Assembly (NCBI GenBank): GCA_019415945.1
Contig: DXYF01000008.1
Span: forward strand, 1-32,429
Length of the DNA: 32,429 bases
From: Clostridiales bacterium
GTDB lineage: Bacteria > Bacillota > Clostridia > Oscillospirales > Acutalibacteraceae
Reading direction: 5' to 3'
A model generated the notes under the pieces. That model was not told where the DNA came from, made no database searches, and saw nothing but the letters and a program-made list of their open reading frames with translations. The translations under genes were made by a program, and so were the position numbers. This document shows positions 7,309-15,851 of this stretch, in pieces. Numbering within the stretch: the first letter of the stretch is position 1; the number at the start of each line of letters is the position of its first letter.

Positions 7309-10300
7309 TCAGCCTGCCGCTGAGCTGTCAAGAGAATCAATCAAACCGGCCGAGTATTTTTGAATATCAGTTGCGTTTTGAACGGTAATTTCTGAGTATG
7401 CGTCGCAAACAATGGTATTGCAGCGGCTGACAGCGTCAAGTTCAATTTCATCTGCTAACCATTTGTTAATTAGTGTTGCGTCCAAAACATTTACAACCCC
7501 GTCAAGATTTACATCGCCCTTAATAAACACGCTGTAGTCAAATAGCTCTCCTGTAGTTACAGGCTCATGTGTTGCTATATCAACAAACATTAAGCCGCTG
7601 CCGTTTACATATGTTTCGGCGGCGGTTGATTTATATCCGTTAATTACAAAATCAGGGATATAAACAATATTGAAGTCAAGCTCGCTTTGACCTGTACATG
7701 CAAACGCATTTTCTCCGATAATCTCAATGTTTTTGCCAAGTGTAACGCTTTTAAAGCCACAATGCAAAAACGCATTGGATCCTATTTCTTTCAGACTGTT
7801 AGGAAGCACAGGGTCAACAAGGGATATGCAGTCTTCAAAACAGTTATCGCCAATGTACTCGAGATTGTTTCCGAATTCTATTTCGCTTAAACTAATGCAG
7901 TCGTTGAAAGCATAAGTCATAATTGATGTCAGGGAGTCGGGCAGTGAAATTTTTGACAGTTCATAGCATCTTTCAAATGCCGAATATTCAATAGTTTTTA
8001 CGCCCTCATTTATCTTCAAAACTTTAAGCGACGGCATTTCCGAAAAAATTTCGTAAGGCACTGTTTCTATTGTTCCGGGAATAGAAAGTGAAGTTATGTT
8101 ATCACGGTTTTGAAAACTGTCGGAAAAATACTGAGAAAATCCCACTATCGGATTTCCGAAAAGCTCGCTCGGTATTACCATATCATTGTCGTTTCCGATG
8201 TATCCGTTAAGGAAAAGCTCACGGGTTTCTATGTCGCCCGATACGGTATAGTCAATATTGTCAGCATTTTCGTATGAAAGCTCTACATAAACATCTCCGC
8301 TTTTTGCGTCTATTTTGTAGAGATCTTCCTCTTTTGTAACAGTTGCTTCTTCTGACTTTGCGTCTGTAATTGTACCGATAAAGCTTTCAATCGTACAGCC
8401 GTTTTCATCAAGTGTAATTATAGGCGAGAACAGATATTCGGAATCCTGAGAGTATGTTGTCACCGTCATATTACCGTTTGTAACAATGCTTGCAGAACAC
8501 AGCTTTGTGTCTGACAAAGTGCAGTTTAGAGGACTGCTTTCAAAACTGCCGATAACAAAAGCTCCTGCACCGAAGTTACCGTATATTTCTGTGCCTTTTA
8601 CACTACAGTTGTTTACTGCGGTATTATAAGTGCTTGCACACAGTGCGGCAGACTGAATATCAGATTTTATCTTAGAATTTATTACATGGCAGTTTTCTAT
8701 CGTTGAATCCGTGCTTATGTTTGAAATTATTGACGCAGAATTTTCGGAATTAATAACGCAGTCGGAGAAAGTTACATTTTGTATTGCGGCATTGTTAATT
8801 CGCCCGAAAATTCCGCACTGACCGTACATATTGCCGTAAATCATAAAATTGCTCATAGTATGACCGTTTCCGTCAAAGACGCCCGAAAAGTCTGTGTATG
8901 TGTAAATCGGGGAAATTGTATTTCCGCCGAAATCTATGTCAGCCCCCAGCACAATCCTTTTGATATTGCTGTCTTTGTTATTTTCAATTTTGTTATACAG
9001 AGTGTAGTAATCTTCGGATGAATTTACTGTAAATGTGTAGTTTGTAATCTTTGATATGCTTTTGTTTAGCAGGCAAACTGCATTGTCAACGCAGTTTTGA
9101 GTTGCACTTTTGTCGCTTAAAACAGTTCGTGAGTATTCAAGCTGATTGTTAAGCTCTGTAATAAGCTCATCATCTATATATTCGTCGGGATTAACAGCCT
9201 CGGCGTTTTTTATTGCGTTTTCAAGGTTTGATTTATCGGTTCCGTCCGAGTTTAATGTGTAAGCTTTAATTGCCGCATAGCTGTAATTGAAATCATCCGC
9301 AACATCTTTCCATTCGCCGTTATCGGTCATATAATAGCTGAGATTTGAAAAATCTTTGCCGCTGTCGCTTTTAAAATTAAGCTGAAGCTGCGATTTTTGG
9401 TTTATGACAACAGAGAAGAGATCTCCTTTGTTAAGTTTTATTTCTTCGGGACACTCAATGCAGTGAACGCCTGTAAAGTCTGTAAACACATCAAATGAAG
9501 AAAGAAGCGTGCCGTCAACAGGAGTGGAAAAATCATCGTTTAGCCGATATATTTCAACGCTTACATCCGACGCACCGACTGCGGCAAAGCAAATCTGTTT
9601 GAGGGTTTCGTTTGAATTTGTCGTAAACACATTTGCGGCAGAGCTTACATCGAGAGAATAATCATATGTAATTTGGTGCTGATAAATGTTGTCAAATTCC
9701 TCAACGCTCTGCATACAAAAACCTGAAATACCCAGTGTATTGGTTTCATATGACATCCAGAAATACCCCTCATAGCCCTCGCTTGTGCTTCCGCTGTTTT
9801 CACCCCAGCTGTTTTTGCACAGCCACGAACCGTCATTTTCAGGCTGCATACGGGGGTTAAAATTATCTTTGCTGAAGCTGTCGTCCCAGCCAACAATGGC
9901 AACTACATGACTTTGTTCAAATTGCCCCTCAATAGGGGTTCCGTCATCGTAGTACGCCTCCATTCCGTCAACGACATAAGTGTTAGAGTTAAAGCAGTTG
10001 TATGTAACGGTCACGGCACCGTTTTCCATTACCGACTTTTTGATTATATCTTCATCATAAGTAAGCTCGTTATAATCTTTGAGCCTGAAATCCGAATAAT
10101 AACGCAGTGCCTCGCTGTAACCGTTATCCCATTCGTCATACGGCATAAGACTTTCGGGATAAGCACCGTAGCCTGCCGCAAGACTGTCTGCAACATACTG
10201 CGTAAATCCGCCGTTTGCCCCCTTTGAGGGATCTTTTTTGTAATCGTCATACAAAACAGACTCTTCATCATCAATGTTTGTATGAAAATACCATGTGTTT

Positions 10301-10692
10301 CCCGCTTCGGATAGGTCAAGAATGAGCTGCGGATTTTCTCCTGCTTTAGAAGCAAGCTCCGGTTGAGAAAGTATATTCGATTCTATAGACGCCGTTGCGG
10401 CAAAATCCCAGCACAATCCCTGTGTGCCTTGGTTCTTGACGGAAGTTACTCTGCCGAAACTACGCAGGTCGTAGCTTTCGGGGAGAATGCTATCGTCAAC
10501 ATTTATATCATTGTTAAGCTTTGTAATGTCAATTTGATTTCCCGAATCATCGTAATATGATTTTATATTGTTTTGTTGTGCAATTTTTATGTATTCAGGC
10601 TTTTCTTCGGTTGTATCGGCAGCCAAAGCTGTTGCAGCACTTCCGAATGCGAGCAACGCACATATAATTAGGGATAAAACTTTTTTACTCAT
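7309..10692 (-). CDS. secreted papain-family (C1A) protease with LRR and dockerin domains
   Basis: This is a 1127-residue secreted cysteine protease. A signal peptide (1-25, ending ALAA) is followed by a C1A catalytic domain with oxyanion Gln88, Cys94 in QGLCWDFA, His262 in SHVVAIVGW and Asn294 in CKNSWGE, so the enzyme should be active. A beta-rich lectin-like region follows (about 335-480), then a FIVAR-like helical module (about 488-548), a GLUG-like beta-helix region (about 560-745), BspA-type leucine-rich repeats (about 855-1005) and a C-terminal dockerin (1058-1119). The first dockerin loop, DVNLDGVVNVLD, is canonical; the second, CDAYSEITVQNATD, has lost several calcium ligands. The dockerin suggests attachment to a cohesin-bearing scaffold or cell surface. 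A GGAGA SD precedes the ATG. It is transcribed alone and divergently from ilvD. Confidence 0.92.
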   Translation of the reverse strand: MSKKVLSLIICALLAFGSAATALAADTTEEKPEYIKIAQQNNIKSYYDDSGNQIDITKLNNDINVDDSILPESYDLRSFGRVTSVKNQGTQGLCWDFAATASIESNILSQPELASKAGENPQLILDLSEAGNTWYFHTNIDDEESVLYDDYKKDPSKGANGGFTQYVADSLAAGYGAYPESLMPYDEWDNGYSEALRYYSDFRLKDYNELTYDEDIIKKSVMENGAVTVTYNCFNSNTYVVDGMEAYYDDGTPIEGQFEQSHVVAIVGWDDSFSKDNFNPRMQPENDGSWLCKNSWGENSGSTSEGYEGYFWMSYETNTLGISGFCMQSVEEFDNIYQHQITYDYSLDVSSAANVFTTNSNETLKQICFAAVGASDVSVEIYRLNDDFSTPVDGTLLSSFDVFTDFTGVHCIECPEEIKLNKGDLFSVVINQKSQLQLNFKSDSGKDFSNLSYYMTDNGEWKDVADDFNYSYAAIKAYTLNSDGTDKSNLENAIKNAEAVNPDEYIDDELITELNNQLEYSRTVLSDKSATQNCVDNAVCLLNKSISKITNYTFTVNSSEDYYTLYNKIENNKDSNIKRIVLGADIDFGGNTISPIYTYTDFSGVFDGNGHTMSNFMIYGNMYGQCGIFGRINNAAIQNVTFSDCVINSENSASIISNISTDSTIENCHVINSKIKSDIQSAALCASTYNTAVNNCSVKGTEIYGNFGAGAFVIGSFESSPLNCTLSDTKLCSASIVTNGNMTVTTYSQDSEYLFSPIITLDENGCTIESFIGTITDAKSEEATVTKEEDLYKIDAKSGDVYVELSYENADNIDYTVSGDIETRELFLNGYIGNDNDMVIPSELFGNPIVGFSQYFSDSFQNRDNITSLSIPGTIETVPYEIFSEMPSLKVLKINEGVKTIEYSAFERCYELSKISLPDSLTSIMTYAFNDCISLSEIEFGNNLEYIGDNCFEDCISLVDPVLPNSLKEIGSNAFLHCGFKSVTLGKNIEIIGENAFACTGQSELDFNIVYIPDFVINGYKSTAAETYVNGSGLMFVDIATHEPVTTGELFDYSVFIKGDVNLDGVVNVLDATLINKWLADEIELDAVSRCNTIVCDAYSEITVQNATDIQKYSAGLIDSLDSSAAG

Positions 10693-10723
10693 AATTTTCT
10701 CCTTGTGTTGACTAAGCTAAAGT

Positions 10724-10749
10724 AAACAGCTGATATTACATAGCTGTTT
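10724..10749 (-). promoter_or_regulatory. leader hairpin of the protease gene
   Basis: AAACAGCT (10724-10731) and AGCTGTTT (10742-10749) are perfect 8-bp inverted repeats around a 10-nt loop. They lie in the untranslated leader between the predicted protease promoter and its start codon. They could be an RNA hairpin or a dimeric regulator site. Confidence 0.4.
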
Positions 10750-10780
10750 TATTTAAAATTCGTTTTTCCTGTTTAGCTCA

Positions 10781-10809
10781 ACTATAATTTAAACAGCATA
10801 AAAAGTCAA
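10781..10809 (-). promoter_or_regulatory. sigma-A promoter of the protease gene
   Basis: Read on the minus strand, TTGACT (10809-10804), 17 nt and TATAGT (10786-10781) form a near-consensus promoter. Transcription would start about 80 nt before the protease ATG. Confidence 0.7.
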
Positions 10810-10831
10810 TACCGTTTTCCTTTAAAAAGTG

Positions 10832-10852
10832 TTGTTAAGGGATTTTTAACAA
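10832..10852. promoter_or_regulatory. inverted repeat TTGTTAA-N7-TTAACAA upstream of ilvD
   Basis: A perfect 7-bp dyad lies about 85 nt before the ilvD start and about 25 nt upstream of the divergent protease promoter. Its position suits an operator for either gene. The regulator is unknown, and a chance dyad in AT-rich DNA is possible. No T-box or other known leader for ilvD was seen. Confidence 0.3.
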
Positions 10853-10937
10853 AATCTTGATTTTATATTTTCTGTATGATAAAATTATTGGGCATAGATA
10901 TGCAAAATCAAGCAATAAACCGAAAGGATTGATTATA

Positions 10938-12596
10938 ATGAAAAGCTCAGTATTGAAGGACGGAATCAACGCTGCTCCTCAGCGTACACTTTTGCACGCT
11001 TTGGGTCTTACGGACGAAGAAATCAAAAAGCCGCTTATCGGTATCGTCAGCTCAAAAAACGATATTGTGCCGGGTCATACAAACCTTGATAAGATTGTCG
11101 AGGCAGTAAAAATGGGCGTCGCTCTTGCAGGCGGTGTACCTATAGTTTTCCCTGCAATCGCAGTGTGCGACGGAATTGCAATGGGTCACGAGGGTATGAA
11201 ATATTCTCTTGTAACCCGTGAGCTTATTGCCGATTCGACAGAGGCAATGGCTAAAGCACATGCTTTTGACGGTCTTGTTATGGTGCCCAACTGTGACAAG
11301 AATGTTCCGGGACTTCTTATGGCGGCTGCAAGACTGAATATCCCGTCAATATTTGTCAGCGGCGGTGCTATGCTTGCAGGAAGAGTTGACGGAAAGAAAA
11401 TAAGCTATTCGACTGTTTCCGAGGCAGTTTCACGCTTTAAGGTGGGTGAAATTGACGAGGAAAAATTAAGCGAGTACGAAAACAACGCTTGTCCCACCTG
11501 CGGTTCATGTTCCGGTATGTTTACTGCAAATTCAATGAACTGTCTTACTGAGGTTATCGGCATGGGACTTAAGGGCAACGGAACTATTCCTGCTGTTTAT
11601 TCACAGCGTTTGCAGCTTGCAAAACACGCAGGCATGCAGATTATGGAGCTTGTTAAAAACGACATTCGTCCCCGTGATATTATGACGGAGGAAGCGTTTA
11701 AGAATGCTCTTACTGTTGATATGGCTCTCGGCTGTTCAACAAATACTATGCTTCACCTTCCTGCTATTGCTCACGAGTGCGGAATTAATCTTGATCTTGA
11801 TATTGCAAATGAAATATCGGCAAAGACTCCGAACCTCTGCCATCTTGCTCCTGCGGGCGACCACTTTATTGAGGAGCTTAACGAGGCAGGCGGAATATAT
11901 GCAGTGATGCACGAGCTTACAAAGCTCAATCTTCTTAATACATCAATTCTAACCTGTACAGGCAAGACAGTAGGTGAGAACATTGAAGGCTGTGAGATTA
12001 AAAACACGGAAATCATAAGAACTATTGAAAATCCGTACAGCAAAACGGGCGGCATAGCAGTTTTGAAGGGCAACCTCGCTCCGGACGGATGCGTTGTAAA
12101 GAGAAGTGCAGTTGCTGAGGAAATGATGCACCACAAGGGTTTTGCAAGAGTATTTGACTGCGAAGAAGACGCACTCAACGCAATTTACGGCGGAAAAATC
12201 AATGCAGGCGATGTTGTTGTTATAAGATACGAGGGACCAAAGGGAGGTCCGGGTATGAGAGAAATGCTCAACCCGACATCAGCCATTATGGGAAGCGGCC
12301 TCGGAAACTGCGTTGCACTCATAACGGACGGCCGTTTTTCGGGTGCTACAAGAGGTGCTGCAATCGGACATGTTTCTCCCGAAGCTGCCGTAGGCGGTCC
12401 TATCGCACTTGTAGAGGAAGGCGATACTATTGAGATTGATATTCCGTCAAATACAATAAATGTTCTTGTATCGGATGAAGAGCTTGCAAAAAGAAAGGCT
12501 GCATGGACTCCGCGTCAGCCGAGAATTACATCAGGTTATCTTTCACGCTATGCAAAGCTTGTTTCATCAGGTGCACAGGGAGCGGTGCTTGAGTAA
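10938..12596 (+). CDS. ilvD: dihydroxy-acid dehydratase
   Basis: This 552-residue enzyme dehydrates 2,3-dihydroxy-3-methylbutanoate and its isoleucine-pathway analogue to the 2-oxo acids, the step before transamination in branched-chain amino acid synthesis. Family signatures are present: CDKNVPG (Cys119), CPTCGSCSGMFTANSM with the cluster Cys191, and SGLGNCVALITDGRFSG near the C-terminus. The early segment reads VPGHTNL, as in the oxygen-sensitive E. coli-type enzymes, which fits an anaerobe. I chose the ATG at 10938 because an AAAGGA SD lies just before it and the length fits the family; in-frame codons back to 10857 lack an SD. The gene stands alone, without other ilv/leu genes in the window, and ends at a strong terminator. 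Confidence 0.96.
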   Translation: MKSSVLKDGINAAPQRTLLHALGLTDEEIKKPLIGIVSSKNDIVPGHTNLDKIVEAVKMGVALAGGVPIVFPAIAVCDGIAMGHEGMKYSLVTRELIADSTEAMAKAHAFDGLVMVPNCDKNVPGLLMAAARLNIPSIFVSGGAMLAGRVDGKKISYSTVSEAVSRFKVGEIDEEKLSEYENNACPTCGSCSGMFTANSMNCLTEVIGMGLKGNGTIPAVYSQRLQLAKHAGMQIMELVKNDIRPRDIMTEEAFKNALTVDMALGCSTNTMLHLPAIAHECGINLDLDIANEISAKTPNLCHLAPAGDHFIEELNEAGGIYAVMHELTKLNLLNTSILTCTGKTVGENIEGCEIKNTEIIRTIENPYSKTGGIAVLKGNLAPDGCVVKRSAVAEEMMHHKGFARVFDCEEDALNAIYGGKINAGDVVVIRYEGPKGGPGMREMLNPTSAIMGSGLGNCVALITDGRFSGATRGAAIGHVSPEAAVGGPIALVEEGDTIEIDIPSNTINVLVSDEELAKRKAAWTPRQPRITSGYLSRYAKLVSSGAQGAVLE

Positions 12597-12693
12597 TTCG
12601 AGTAATTAAATTTTGCCGTAATAGTGCACAAAATATAATATGTATTTTTATGCTTTTTAAATCAATAAGTCATAAAAATAAAGCAATATGCAC

Positions 12694-12735
12694 AATTCAC
12701 CCTTTGCTTAATTGGGCAAAGGGTGAATTTTTTTA
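12694..12735 (+). terminator. intrinsic terminator after ilvD
   Basis: AATTCACCCTTTGC and GCAAAGGGTGAATT form a perfect 14-bp stem with an 8-nt loop, followed by a run of T. This is a textbook Rho-independent terminator about 100 nt after ilvD. Confidence 0.92.
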
Positions 12736-12751
12736 TTTTATCCATTTTCGG

Positions 12752-12780
12752 TTGTTTATTTTATACAAATATGATATAAT
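12752..12780 (+). promoter_or_regulatory. promoter of the EF-G-like gene
   Basis: TTGTTT (12752-12757), 17 nt and TATAAT (12775-12780), with TGA directly before the -10, form a good extended -10 sigma-A promoter. It lies between the ilvD terminator and the TTG start at 12864. Confidence 0.65.
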
Positions 12781-12863
12781 AATTTAGAATTAGTTTATAC
12801 AATTAGTGAAATTGATATATTTATGTCGAATTTGCATATTGAATAACGAAAGGAGTTTTATTT

Positions 12864-14936
12864 TTGAAACAATACGATGCTAAAAAAATATTAAATATTG
12901 CACTTGCAGGACACAGCGGATGCGGAAAAACCTCCGTTGCCGAATCAATCCTTTATCTTTCAAAGGTGAGTGACCGTTTGGGCAAGATTGCCGACGGCAA
13001 TACGATGCTTGACTTTGATTCTGAGGAGATTAAGCGACAGGCGTCAATAATGACCGCAGTTGCTCCGATTGAGTGGAAAAATACAAAGATTAATCTGATT
13101 GATACCCCCGGACTGTTTGATTTTGCAGGAGGAGTTGCAGAGGGCATGCGTGCCGCCGACACCGCTCTCATTGTAGTTTCGGGCAAGGACGGTGTAAATG
13201 TCGGCACCGAAAAGGCAGTGGAAGCCGCAAACAAGGCAGGTCTTACAAAGGTGTTTTTTGTAAACGGTCTTTGTGATGAGGACGCACGCTTCTACAGAGT
13301 TTTTGAAAACTTAAAGGCAACATTCGGACCTTCCGTTTGTCCTGTAGTTGTTCCGTATATAGTTGACGGTCAGGCGAATACATATGTTAATCTCTTTGAT
13401 TACAAAGCATATGAATATTCAACCGACGGCACTGTAAAGCCGACCGCACTTCCTGATATGGGCAACCGTCTTGAGGGTCTGCGTGAGGCGATTAAGGAGG
13501 CTGTTGCCGAAACAAGCGAGGAGCTTTTAGACAAATTTATTATGGGCGAGGAGTTTACTCCCGAAGAAATTATCCTCGGCGTCAGCCAAGGTGTAAAGGA
13601 CGGCACGATTTGTCCCGTGTTCTGCGGTGACGCTCACAATACATTTGCCATTGACCAGCTTTTAAACAGTCTTGTTTGGCTTGCACCGTCAGCCGCCGAT
13701 AAGAGCGGTGAAATCGGTGTTGACATAGACGGCGAGCCTGTTGAGGTTTCGGTAAACGAAAGCGGAGCAGCCGCTGCCGTTGTGTTTAAAACAGTTGCCG
13801 ACCCGTTTATAGGCAGACTTTCTTATGTAAAGGTGGTTTCGGGTAAAGTTGCGTCCGACACACCCCTAATAAATATGCGTACGGGAGCACAGGAGAGAAT
13901 TGCCAAGGTGCTTACGGTGTGTGGTAAAAAGCAGGTTGAGGCCGATTATATCGGAGCAGGCGATATAGGTGCAATACCGAAGCTTACCTCTGCAAAAACA
14001 GGCGACACCCTTTGTTCACCGCTTCGCAAGGTAGTGCTTGACGGCATTGATTATCCCGTTTCCTCCTATACAATGGCTATATATCCTGCCAAAAAGGGTG
14101 ACGAAGATAAGGTTGCACAGGCAATAGCAAAGCTGTGCGATGAGGACCCGACAATAAAATTTGTTACAAATCACGAAACACACGAAATGCTTGTTTCGGG
14201 ACTCGGCGAACAGCACCTCGATGTAGTTATTTCAAGACTTAAGTCAAAATACAATGTTGACGCGTCTTTGCAAAAGCCGAAGATTGCCTACAGAGAAACA
14301 ATCCGCAAAAAAGTATCCGCACAGGGCAGATACAAAAAGCAGTCGGGCGGACACGGTCAGTTCGGCGATGTGTGGATTGAGTTTGAGCCGTGCGATACTG
14401 ACGGACTTGAGTTTGCAGAGCGTGTTGTGGGCGGTGCGGTTCCCAAAAACTTTTTCCCCGCCGTTGAAAAGGGACTTCGTGAATCAATCAAAAAAGGTGT
14501 GCTTGCAGGTTATCCGACTGTCGGAATAAAGGCAACGCTTTATGACGGCTCTTATCACCCCGTTGATTCCTCCGAAATGTCTTTTAAAACCGCAGCAAGT
14601 CTTGCATATAAGAACGGTATTCCAAATGCATCTCCTACGCTTTTGGAACCCATCGGAAGTCTTAAGGCATATGTTCCCGACGCCAACATGGGAGATGTAA
14701 TGGGCGAAGTAAACAAACGCCGAGGAAGAGTTCTGGGTATGTACCCTGCCGAAAAAGGTATGCAGGTTGTTGAAGCAGAAGTTCCCATGGCGGAGATGTC
14801 CGACTTTTCTACATTTATAAGACAAATTACGCAGGGCAGAGGTTCGTTTGAGTTCACATTTGCAAGATACGAGGACGCTCCTGCCAATGTTGCACAGAAA
14901 ATAATAGAAAAAGCAAAGGCTGAAATGACCGAATAA
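12864..14936 (+). CDS. elongation factor G-like GTPase
   Basis: This 690-residue protein has the EF-G domain order: GTP-binding domain (1 to about 270), domain II, domain III, domain IV (about 480-600) and a C-terminal domain V. The P-loop is GHSGCGKT (16-23) and the G3 motif DTPG (80-83). The P-loop lacks the AHIDAGKT form of true EF-G, and the base-specificity motif NKxD is replaced by NGLCDED near 134-140. This points to the second, EF-G-like class found in many bacteria beside fusA, whose role is uncertain: ribosome recycling, rescue or stress. It also resembles TetM-type proteins in fold, but nothing indicates drug resistance. The start is TTG with an AAAGGAG SD 8 nt before it. It is monocistronic, with its own promoter and terminator. 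Confidence 0.9.
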   Translation: MKQYDAKKILNIALAGHSGCGKTSVAESILYLSKVSDRLGKIADGNTMLDFDSEEIKRQASIMTAVAPIEWKNTKINLIDTPGLFDFAGGVAEGMRAADTALIVVSGKDGVNVGTEKAVEAANKAGLTKVFFVNGLCDEDARFYRVFENLKATFGPSVCPVVVPYIVDGQANTYVNLFDYKAYEYSTDGTVKPTALPDMGNRLEGLREAIKEAVAETSEELLDKFIMGEEFTPEEIILGVSQGVKDGTICPVFCGDAHNTFAIDQLLNSLVWLAPSAADKSGEIGVDIDGEPVEVSVNESGAAAAVVFKTVADPFIGRLSYVKVVSGKVASDTPLINMRTGAQERIAKVLTVCGKKQVEADYIGAGDIGAIPKLTSAKTGDTLCSPLRKVVLDGIDYPVSSYTMAIYPAKKGDEDKVAQAIAKLCDEDPTIKFVTNHETHEMLVSGLGEQHLDVVISRLKSKYNVDASLQKPKIAYRETIRKKVSAQGRYKKQSGGHGQFGDVWIEFEPCDTDGLEFAERVVGGAVPKNFFPAVEKGLRESIKKGVLAGYPTVGIKATLYDGSYHPVDSSEMSFKTAASLAYKNGIPNASPTLLEPIGSLKAYVPDANMGDVMGEVNKRRGRVLGMYPAEKGMQVVEAEVPMAEMSDFSTFIRQITQGRGSFEFTFARYEDAPANVAQKIIEKAKAEMTE

Positions 14937-14964
14937 TTTTGTATAAGGTATAAGCCATAAAATT

Positions 14965-15003
14965 ACCTCCTGCGGTATCTGTTTTGCCGCAGGAGGTTTA
15001 TTT
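14965..15003. terminator. bidirectional terminator between EF-G-like gene and Crp/Fnr gene
   Basis: ACCTCCTGCGG (14965-14975) and CCGCAGGAGGT (14987-14997) form a perfect 11-bp stem. A T-rich tract follows on the plus strand and a shorter one on the minus strand, so it can serve both convergent genes. Confidence 0.85.
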
Positions 15004-15062
15004 ATATTTTAAAATTTTAGGTTTATGACTTTGTTAAAAAATGAGTCCGTATTATGCAAAAA

Positions 15063-15692
15063 TTATTGCAAAAGCGTTACTTTGCGTCGCTGGGTTGAAA
15101 TTATTTCTTCCTCGTTCAATTTTTTTATTTCTCTCATCATCGCACTTCGGTCAACTGCAAGATAATCTGCAAGGTCGGAAAGCGGCAGAGGAAGCACGAA
15201 ACTTTTGCTGTCCTGCTCAAGACTTGCGTATTCAAAAAAAGAAAGTATCTTGCTGCGAAGTGTTCTTTGCGATAATATATCAATATGAGTAAGGGATTTT
15301 CTTGCCGTTTGCATCATAATATGGTCAATTAACATTATGTGTTTTGAGCAGTTATTTTGGCAGCAGGAAATTAAGCTTTTGTATTTTATAAAATCAACTG
15401 AACATTTTGTTTTTGCATATACATAAAAAAGCTTGTCGTCGGTATCGGGTAAAAAGTGCTTTCCGAATGCACAGCCGCGACCGTAATAATCAATTATTCT
15501 ACGCTGTTCTTCTGTATTTATTGTCAAAAGATATGCAGTTCCGCTTGTAATTATTCCAATGGTGTCATTTTCAGGTGAACATATTGTAATAATTTCACCT
15601 CTTTTATACTCCCTTGTTACAGGGGTTAAACACTCCTTTAATCCCATTAATTCTGCGTTTGAGAGCTTTTTTTCGATTGGTACAGTGTTCAT
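15063..15692 (-). CDS. Crp/Fnr family transcription regulator
   Basis: This is a 209-residue regulator. The N-terminal half is a cyclic-nucleotide-type beta roll (about 20-105), and the C-terminal half a winged helix (about 150-205) with recognition segment LAVDRSAMMREIKKL. Between them lies ISCCQNNCSKHIM with Cys110, Cys111, Cys115 and His118, a CxxxCxxH arrangement I associate with many clostridial Crp/Fnr proteins; it could bind a metal, cluster or redox signal. The beta roll lacks an obvious cAMP-binding signature. An SD GGAGTGG precedes the ATG. It is divergent from nrdD, with a perfect dyad in the 159-nt gap, so it probably controls nrdDG and itself in response to oxygen, redox or nitric oxide. 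Confidence 0.88.
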   Translation of the reverse strand: MNTVPIEKKLSNAELMGLKECLTPVTREYKRGEIITICSPENDTIGIITSGTAYLLTINTEEQRRIIDYYGRGCAFGKHFLPDTDDKLFYVYAKTKCSVDFIKYKSLISCCQNNCSKHIMLIDHIMMQTARKSLTHIDILSQRTLRSKILSFFEYASLEQDSKSFVLPLPLSDLADYLAVDRSAMMREIKKLNEEEIISTQRRKVTLLQ

Positions 15693-15732
15693 TTAAACCA
15701 CTCCATAATGTGTGTTATTTTTTGCTCTGCCA

Positions 15733-15742
15733 CTATATATTG
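15733..15742. promoter_or_regulatory. candidate NrdR box
   Basis: CTATATATTG matches all ten core positions of the NrdR box consensus CwAtATaTwG. It lies upstream of an nrd operon, where NrdR, the dATP-sensing repressor of ribonucleotide reductases, is expected. NrdR boxes usually come in pairs; no clear second box was found at the usual spacing, which lowers confidence. Confidence 0.4.
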
Positions 15743-15754
15743 TTATTATACTAT

Positions 15755-15780
15755 ATTACTGTTGCTTGTGCAACAGTAAT
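15755..15780. promoter_or_regulatory. operator-like dyad for the Crp/Fnr regulator
   Basis: ATTACTGTTGC-TTGT-GCAACAGTAAT is a perfect 11-bp inverted repeat with a 4-nt spacer, the symmetry and spacing of FNR-type sites. Its centre (15767.5) lies about 41.5 nt before the start of transcription predicted from the -10 at 15797, the class II activator position. It also covers the probable -35 of the divergent regulator gene. Confidence 0.75.
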
Positions 15781-15796
15781 TTTCAGTTTTATACTG

Positions 15797-15802
15797 TATA
15801 AT
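15797..15802 (+). promoter_or_regulatory. nrdDG promoter, -10 element
   Basis: TATAAT lies 50 nt before the nrdD start. No recognisable -35 is found at 17 nt; that position is taken by the inverted repeat. This is typical of promoters that depend on an activator. A divergent TATAAT for the regulator gene lies on the minus strand at 15745-15750. Confidence 0.6.
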
Positions 15803-15851
15803 AAGTCTTGCACGATATTTAAAATATATTTAGTTAAAAAGGAAGGGAACT

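Noticed and set aside
10857..10937. 27-residue extension of ilvD
   Set aside because: It lacks an SD and has no counterpart in the family; the ATG at 10938 has both.
10820..10937. T-box or other riboswitch before ilvD
   Set aside because: The leader is too short, and no T-box consensus or specifier-type structure could be found.
14239..14887. Overlapping minus-strand frames of 82-113 codons inside the EF-G-like gene
   Set aside because: Several overlapping frames antisense to a conserved GTPase; composition is that of shadows and no start signals are seen.
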